DNA of 9,424 nucleotides from J054 sp051008735 (GTDB lineage Bacteria; Pseudomonadota; Gammaproteobacteria; Steroidobacterales; GCA-2729495), in the NCBI GenBank assembly GCA_051008735.1, contig JBPCXH010000157.1, forward strand, positions 1 through 9,424. The letters run 5' to 3'. Position numbers and translations under genes: made by a program. Below are positions 5,101-9,424 of this stretch, in pieces (positions within the stretch are counted from its first letter, which is position 1; each line of letters begins with the position of its first letter). The notes under the pieces were generated by a model. It saw nothing but the letters and a program-made list of their open reading frames with translations, ran no database searches and was not told the DNA's origin.

Positions 5101-6051
5101 TCAGAAATGCCGGAAGGCCGGGGCGGGACTGAGCAGATCCTGCCCATCCAGTTGCCAACTCAAGCCCGGCTCGGCAACGACCTGGCCAATGCATACCGGA
5201 GGACAGAGCCAGTCGACACTCAGCCGGGCCAGATCTTTTGCCCGCGACTGGGCCAGACTAAAACACAATTCGTAGTCGTCACCGCCGGTAAGAGCCAGGT
5301 CACGCGCCGCTTGCAGCCCCACCTGATCAACCAGCGCAGGGGACAAAGGCACATCCTGGGCCCTGGCCGTCGCCCCGACTCCACTGGCCGCCAGCAGGCG
5401 CTCCAGGTCCACATGCAAGCCATCGGAGACATCAATCATTGCGCTGGCAAGACCACGCAGGGCGAGCCCTTCGCTCACCCGGGGTTCGGGATAGGCAAAG
5501 CGCTGATAACACGGGTCCTGGGCTGCCAGGGTCGCACCACCGGCCAGGGCCTGCCAGGCGCGCCCTGCGTCTCCGCAGGGACCCGTCACATAAATCAGGT
5601 CGCCGTCGACGGCACCACTGCGATGCACAGCGGTGCCCGTCGGCACGCTGCCCAAAGCCGTTATGGTCACGGACAGCGGACCGCGAACCGTGTCACCGCC
5701 GATTAATGCCACCTGGTAACGCGCCGCAAGCCGCGCCAGACCGGAGCTGAATTGTTCCAGCCAGTCAGGCTCAGCCTGCGGCAGAGCAATTGCCAGCAAA
5801 AACCAGCGCGGGCTGGCACCCATGGCGGCAAGGTCACTGAGATTCGCAGCAAGCGCACGGTGGGCGACGGCATCGGCCGGCAGCCCGGGGGGGAAATGTG
5901 TACCGGCCACCAGGGTATCGCTGCAGCTGACCAGTTCCTCATCGCGCTCCAGCTGACAAATTGCGCTGTCGTCACCCACGCCAAGCATCACGTCAGGGCG
6001 TTGCGGATAGCCCGTCGAAAAGAAGCGGCGAATCAGTTCAAATTCATCCAC
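5101..6051 (-). CDS. thiL: Thiamine-monophosphate kinase
   Basis: A protein of 316 residues (E. coli ThiL has 325). It phosphorylates thiamine monophosphate to thiamine diphosphate with ATP, the last step of cofactor synthesis, in the cytosol. It has the PurM/ThiL fold with Mg-binding acidic motifs: GVGDDSA (24-30), SDTLVAGTHF (44-53), ANLSDLAAMGA (69-79), GGDTVRG (118-124), IDVSDGL (206-212) and GGDDYELCF (256-264). The start is a GTG at 6051, since the nearby ATG is out of frame. The resulting DEFELIRRFF beginning matches the family. It follows nusB by 14 nt. Confidence 0.96.
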   Translation of the reverse strand: MDEFELIRRFFSTGYPQRPDVMLGVGDDSAICQLERDEELVSCSDTLVAGTHFPPGLPADAVAHRALAANLSDLAAMGASPRWFLLAIALPQAEPDWLEQFSSGLARLAARYQVALIGGDTVRGPLSVTITALGSVPTGTAVHRSGAVDGDLIYVTGPCGDAGRAWQALAGGATLAAQDPCYQRFAYPEPRVSEGLALRGLASAMIDVSDGLHVDLERLLAASGVGATARAQDVPLSPALVDQVGLQAARDLALTGGDDYELCFSLAQSRAKDLARLSVDWLCPPVCIGQVVAEPGLSWQLDGQDLLSPAPAFRHF

Positions 6052-6065
6052 CGGGTCGGCCTGCG

Positions 6066-6470
6066 TTATTCGATGGGTGTGGCCGTATCAAGGATGGCGT
6101 TGATATAGCGATGACTGTCACTGCCACCGAAAGCTTTGGCCAGTTCGACCGCTTCGTTGATTGTCACACCGCGCGGCACGTCCGCCCGCCAGTTCAACTC
6201 TGACAAACCAATCCACAACACCGCGTGTTCAACGGGATCCAACTGCACCACCGGACGATCTGCTGCCTGACCGATATTGGCATCCAGACGCTCAACTTCC
6301 TGGATCACGCGCTGCAATTGCTCGTTAAAATAATCGGCGTCAATCGCCTCGAAACCAGGCCGCGAGGCAAACTGGGCCTGCAGTTCCGGCAAATCATGCC
6401 CACTGACCTGCCATTGATACAGTGCCTGGAGGAGCATGCGACGCGCCCCGCGTCGACCGCTGGCTGCCAT
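6066..6470 (-). CDS. nusB: Transcription antitermination factor NusB
   Basis: A protein of 134 residues (E. coli NusB has 139), an all-helical RNA-binding protein. With NusE (S10) it binds boxA in rRNA leaders and supports antitermination of rRNA operons. The typical start is GRRGARRMLLQALYQWQ (residues 5-21) with its arginine-rich RNA-binding helix. The conserved C-terminal half runs VEHAVLWIGLSEL, then ADVPRGVTINEAVELAKAFG and SDSHRYINAILD. It starts 6 nt after the ribH stop without a visible Shine-Dalgarno, so translation is probably coupled to ribH. A ribH-nusB-thiL order is standard in this lineage. Confidence 0.96.
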   Translation of the reverse strand: MAASGRRGARRMLLQALYQWQVSGHDLPELQAQFASRPGFEAIDADYFNEQLQRVIQEVERLDANIGQAADRPVVQLDPVEHAVLWIGLSELNWRADVPRGVTINEAVELAKAFGGSDSHRYINAILDTATPIE

Positions 6471-6476
6471 CGTGAT

Positions 6477-6944
6477 TCAGCCGTTCAACTGGCGCAGAAG
6501 ATTGACCATCTCGATGGCCGTGAGCGCGGCGTCGACGCCCTTATTGCCGGCCTTGGTGCCGGCACGCTCAATGGCCTGCTCAATGGTGTCGCAGGTCAGC
6601 AAGCCGAAACCGACCGGCAGTCCGTGCTCCAGGCTAATCCGGTTGAGACCGGCGGCAGCTTCGCCACAGACAAAATCAAAATGCGGCGTCGCGCCGCGGA
6701 TGACAACGCCCAGTGCGACGATGGCCTCATATTGCCGACTTCTCGCTACTTCCCGTGCCGCCAGGGGTAACTCGAAAGCCCCGGGCACGCGCACCACGTG
6801 AATCTGCGATTCATCGGCGCCGTGTCGCTGGAGAGCATCGATGGCTCCCTCCAGCATGCGTGCGACGATTGCGTCGTTGAAACGCGCCGCAATGACGCAG
6901 AAACGGGCGTCACCGACAACAAGATTGCCTTCAATGCTTTTCAT
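6477..6944 (-). CDS. ribH: 6,7-dimethyl-8-ribityllumazine synthase
   Basis: A protein of 155 residues that condenses 5-amino-6-ribitylamino-uracil with 3,4-dihydroxy-2-butanone 4-phosphate, the penultimate step of riboflavin synthesis. It is called ribE in E. coli nomenclature. Conserved elements are ARFND (20-24) for ring stacking, VPGAFELP (53-60), IRGATPHFDFV (82-92) with the catalytic H88, and LLTCDTIEQAIERAG (115-129) with R127 and K135 for phosphate binding. Family members form pentamers or 60-subunit capsids; which form applies cannot be read here. Its first 14 nt overlap the end of the upstream ribBX gene, so the two are probably translationally coupled. Confidence 0.97.
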   Translation of the reverse strand: MKSIEGNLVVGDARFCVIAARFNDAIVARMLEGAIDALQRHGADESQIHVVRVPGAFELPLAAREVARSRQYEAIVALGVVIRGATPHFDFVCGEAAAGLNRISLEHGLPVGFGLLTCDTIEQAIERAGTKAGNKGVDAALTAIEMVNLLRQLNG

Positions 6945-8094
6945 CAGTGCTCAGCTTGTTCGGATGAGGATCGTCCACATACTCTACAACCTCGAGACCA
7001 AATCCCGAAATAGCATGCATTTGCTTGGGTGCACTGAGTACGCGCATGCGGGTAACGCCCAGGTCTCTGAGAATCTGGGCACCGGTGCCGAAAGTTCGCA
7101 AAATCTGCCCGCCGTCGGAGGCGTCGTCTGCTGGCGGCGCATCATCAAGGTGTCGGACATCGCGCGCCAGTTGCCGCGGAATCTCGTCATAGCGCAAGAG
7201 CAACAAGATACCGGCATCCTCAGCGGCAATACGCTCCAGGGCAGAACGGAACGGCCAGCCCAGACTGGGATGCCGGATACCCAGCACGTCACCCAGCGTG
7301 TCCTGAACATGCACACGCACCAGCGGCGTATCACTGGGCTTCAAATCGCCCCGTATTAAAGCGAAGTGCACATTACGATTCACGTGATCCTCGTAACAGC
7401 ACAAGCGAAACTCACCGAACTCGGTGCCAATCAGACTATCGGAGATTCGCTCCACAGATTCTTCATGCTGCAAGCGATAGCTGATCAGGTCAGCGATGCT
7501 GCCAATCTTAAGACCGTGCTCGCGGGCGAATACTTCCAGCTGAGGCCGCCGCGCCATGGTGCCGTCTTCATTGAGAATTTCAACGATTACGGCGGCGGGT
7601 TCGCAACCTGCCAGACGCGCCAGGTCGCAACCGGCTTCGGTATGACCGGCTCGGCTGAGCACACCGCCAGGTTGGGCCATCAGTGGAAAAACATGGCCGG
7701 GCTGACGTAAATCGGCTGAGGTCGCGCCGGGCGCAACGGCCGAGCGAATCGTGCGCGAACGGTCATAGGCCGAGATGCCCGTCGTAATGCCCTCAGCAGC
7801 TTCGATCGACACCGTAAAGTTGGTGGATTTTTTCTCATCTGTATCAGACACCATCAATGGCAGACGCAACTGTGCACAGCGGTCACGCGTGAGTGTCAGA
7901 CAGATCAGGCCACGTCCGTAGCGGGCCATGAAATTGACGTCCTCCGGACGAACCCGGGATGCAGCCATTATAAGATCGCCTTCGTTCTCACGATCCTCAT
8001 CGTCAACGACGATGACCATGCGACCTTCGCGAATCTCGGCGACAACTTCTTCAATCGGACTGAAATTGACGTGCTTGGGTTTGGTATCTGACAT
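6931..8094 (-). CDS. ribB: 3,4-dihydroxy-2-butanone 4-phosphate synthase with degenerate RibA domain (RibBX)
   Basis: A protein of 387 residues. The N-terminal RibB domain (about 9-208) converts ribulose 5-phosphate to dihydroxybutanone phosphate plus formate. It keeps its active-site motifs: DDEDRENEGDLI (31-42), TTGISAYDRSRTI (104-116) and GHVFPLMAQPGGVLSRAGHTEAGCDL (133-158). The C-terminal half (about 219 onward) resembles GTP cyclohydrolase II, for example VRVHVQDTLGDVLG and FGTGAQILRDLGV. The three zinc cysteines are replaced by D265, P276 and L278, and the usual Q-E-G-R-G-I-G-L stretch is lost. This matches the RibBX variant known from Proteobacteria, so GTP cyclohydrolase II activity is not expected. 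The ATG at 8094 gives the family start, 13 nt after the ribE stop. An upstream in-frame extension to 8193 lies inside ribE and was rejected. Confidence 0.95.
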   Translation of the reverse strand: MSDTKPKHVNFSPIEEVVAEIREGRMVIVVDDEDRENEGDLIMAASRVRPEDVNFMARYGRGLICLTLTRDRCAQLRLPLMVSDTDEKKSTNFTVSIEAAEGITTGISAYDRSRTIRSAVAPGATSADLRQPGHVFPLMAQPGGVLSRAGHTEAGCDLARLAGCEPAAVIVEILNEDGTMARRPQLEVFAREHGLKIGSIADLISYRLQHEESVERISDSLIGTEFGEFRLCCYEDHVNRNVHFALIRGDLKPSDTPLVRVHVQDTLGDVLGIRHPSLGWPFRSALERIAAEDAGILLLLRYDEIPRQLARDVRHLDDAPPADDASDGGQILRTFGTGAQILRDLGVTRMRVLSAPKQMHAISGFGLEVVEYVDDPHPNKLSTDEKH

Positions 8095-8107
8095 GGTGGT
8101 CTCTGAG

Positions 8108-8704
8108 TTAAGCGGAAGACGGCAGCAAGCGCTCGAGATAGCGGGCAACCAGGTCAACCTCAATATTGACGCGACTGCCAGCCTGATACTCACTCATGAT
8201 AGTTCTTTCCAGGGTATGGGGCACGATGTTCACGCCACACTGGTCGGCGTCAATCTCATTGACTGTCAGACTGGTACCGTCAATGGTAATCGAGCCTTTT
8301 TTCGCCACGTAGCGCAGCAAGTCTGCCGGCAGCCGGAATACCAGGCGCTCGGACCGAGCCTCCGGGCTTCGCGACACTAACTCCCCCACGCCATCCACAT
8401 GCCCCGACACCAGGTGTCCGCCCAACGGGGTTTGCAGCGTCAGGGCCGGTTCCAGGTTGACTGATTGACCGGCGCCAATATCTCCCAGGGTTGTTAAATC
8501 AAGCGTCTCCCGCGACACGTCGGCGGCAAATGAATTGCCGCTATATTCCACCGCGGTCAGGCAGACACCATTAACAGCGATACTGTCACCCAGACTCGCC
8601 TTTTCCAGGTCGAGATCCGGCGCAGTAATGAGCAGGCGGCGATCTCCGCCACGCTCTTGCACACTGTCGATCCGACCCAGCGCCAGAATAATGCCCGTAA
8701 ACAC
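8108..8704 (-). CDS. ribE: Riboflavin synthase
   Basis: A protein of 198 residues (E. coli homologue, there called RibC, has 213) that dismutates two dimethyl-ribityllumazine molecules to riboflavin and a pyrimidine recycled to RibH. It contains two tandem lumazine-binding repeats (about 1-97 and 98-190). The start is the near-universal MFTGI. Paired motifs are GDSIAVNGVCLTA (39-51) in the first repeat and KGSITIDGTSLTV (136-148) in the second. VSRETL (63-68) and GGHLVSGHVDG (95-105) are also present. The start is a GTG with a strong AAGGAG eight bases upstream, inside the end of ribD. The gap to the ribD stop is 4 nt. No FMN riboswitch fits into the short gaps on either side. Confidence 0.97.
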   Translation of the reverse strand: MFTGIILALGRIDSVQERGGDRRLLITAPDLDLEKASLGDSIAVNGVCLTAVEYSGNSFAADVSRETLDLTTLGDIGAGQSVNLEPALTLQTPLGGHLVSGHVDGVGELVSRSPEARSERLVFRLPADLLRYVAKKGSITIDGTSLTVNEIDADQCGVNIVPHTLERTIMSEYQAGSRVNIEVDLVARYLERLLPSSA

Positions 8705-8708
8705 GAGT

Positions 8709-9424
8709 TCAGCTCCTTATATACAACAGCCGCAGATCGTCGCCGACACGACGCACATCCTGCAGGTTAAACAGGTAACGCTCGTCCATGCTCTGCAAAT
8801 CCGGCAACGCGAATGCACCCTGCGCGCCCGCCCCCATCACATGGGCCGCCTGATACATCAGCAGTTCGTCCACCAGACCTGACTTAAGCAAGGCACCGTT
8901 CAAGGCCGGTCCGGCCTCTACCAGCAATTCATTAATCTGCAGTTCAGCCAGGCGACTGAGAAGCCGCTCCAAATCCACGCGGCCATCGGGGCCGGGCAGA
9001 GTCTCGACCTCGGCCCCCGCCTCCTGCAGGGCTTGCCGTTGTGACTCATCGTCCGTTGCGCAGAAAACTCTCGTCACGCCGTCCAATTGCAAGGTACGCG
9101 CACCGGGCGGCGTGCGCAGCTGACTGTCGACAATGATGCGCTGGGGCTGCGAAATAACCCCCAGGGACTGATCCCTGACATTCAGTGACGGGTTGTCAGC
9201 CAGTATTGTGCCGACACCCGTCAGGATTGCAGAACTGCGGGCGCGCCAACGCTGCACATCGGCCCGGGACGCCTCACCGCTAATCCAGTGACTGACACCG
9301 CTGGCCAGTGCGGTACGACCATCCAGGCTGACAGCCTGCTTAATCCGGACCAGTGGCCGACCGCGCTGCATGCGACTGTTGAAGCCGGCATTGAGCTTTG
9401 CACAAGCCGCTTCCAGCACACCGG
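8709..9424 (-). CDS. ribD: Riboflavin biosynthesis protein RibD, reductase part
   Basis: Partial gene entering from the right edge. About 238 C-terminal residues are present and the N-terminal deaminase domain is outside the window. RibD is bifunctional: it deaminates the pyrimidine made from GTP and then reduces the ribosyl side chain with NADPH. The visible part starts GVLEAACAKLNAGFNSRM, the domain junction. It continues with the reductase domain: KQAVSLDGRTALASG, SHWISG, DVQRWRARSSAILTGVGTIL, ADNPSLNVR, PQRIIVDSQLRTP and LLVEAGPALNGALLKSGLVDE. These match the substrate and NADPH sites of the RibD C-terminal family. It is the first visible gene of the operon, and the true start and promoter lie beyond 9424. 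Confidence 0.96.
   Translation of the reverse strand, partial: GVLEAACAKLNAGFNSRMQRGRPLVRIKQAVSLDGRTALASGVSHWISGEASRADVQRWRARSSAILTGVGTILADNPSLNVRDQSLGVISQPQRIIVDSQLRTPPGARTLQLDGVTRVFCATDDESQRQALQEAGAEVETLPGPDGRVDLERLLSRLAELQINELLVEAGPALNGALLKSGLVDELLMYQAAHVMGAGAQGAFALPDLQSMDERYLFNLQDVRRVGDDLRLLYIRS
8713..8718 (-). promoter_or_regulatory. Ribosome binding site of ribE
   Basis: AAGGAG on the minus strand, eight bases before the GTG of ribE and inside the last codons of ribD. It settles the GTG start. Confidence 0.8.

Noticed and set aside
4843..5706. Open frame of 287 codons on the plus strand opposite pgpA and thiL
   Set aside because: Composition is rich in Q, H, R and G with no recognisable motif, and the opposite strand encodes unmistakable PgpA and ThiL.
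8095..8107. Possible FMN riboswitch before ribBX
   Set aside because: Only 13 nt separate ribE and ribBX, far too short; none of the other rib gaps can hold one either.
8095..8193. N-terminal extension of RibBX by 33 residues
   Set aside because: It lies within the end of ribE; the MSDTKPKH start at 8094 leaves a normal 13-nt gap.

Overview
This looks like chromosomal DNA of a gammaproteobacterium with moderately high GC content, outside the enterics. The basis is ParE, RibD, ThiL, NusB and XseB sequences of gammaproteobacterial type. The order ribD-ribE-ribBX-ribH-nusB-thiL-pgpA also fits, as does the proteobacterial RibBX variant. The exact genus cannot be read from the sequence. There are no tRNA or rRNA genes, mobile elements or CRISPR arrays, and coding density is very high.

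Layout, left to right. (1) Positions 1-341, minus strand: the N-terminal end of parE, running off the left edge. (2) 342-432: a short gap with a terminator-like hairpin and a candidate parE promoter upstream of it. (3) 433-2858, minus strand: a three-gene cluster, in transcription order a rubredoxin-less rubrerythrin, a GlpC/HdrD-like iron-sulfur protein and a DUF3501 protein. Its promoter region (about 2878-2945) has good -35 and -10 boxes, a perfect 13-nt palindrome on the expected start site, and a leader hairpin presenting an AAGGAT loop. (4) 3028-3267, plus strand: xseB alone, the only rightward gene. (5) 3273-9424, minus strand: a long tightly packed operon, ribD (partial) - ribE - ribBX - ribH - nusB - thiL - pgpA - Ser/Thr kinase. 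Intergenic gaps are 4-19 nt and one pair overlaps by 14 nt.

How the genes work together. The rib genes cover all riboflavin steps except GTP cyclohydrolase II and the phosphatase. RibD carries out deamination and reduction, RibB makes the four-carbon unit, RibH makes lumazine and RibE makes riboflavin. The C-terminal half of the RibB protein is a degenerate GTP cyclohydrolase II domain without its zinc cysteines, so a separate ribA is expected elsewhere. ThiL finishes thiamine diphosphate, NusB serves antitermination, and PgpA makes phosphatidylglycerol. The operon ends with a cytosolic kinase that carries a C-terminal cyclic-nucleotide-binding-like domain lacking the usual phosphate-binding arginine.

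The least described part is the rubrerythrin / Fe-S oxidoreductase / DUF3501 cluster. It is plausibly a peroxide- or redox-stress module in which the Fe-S protein feeds electrons to the rubrerythrin. That role is inference. Its upstream region has the most regulatory structure in the window.
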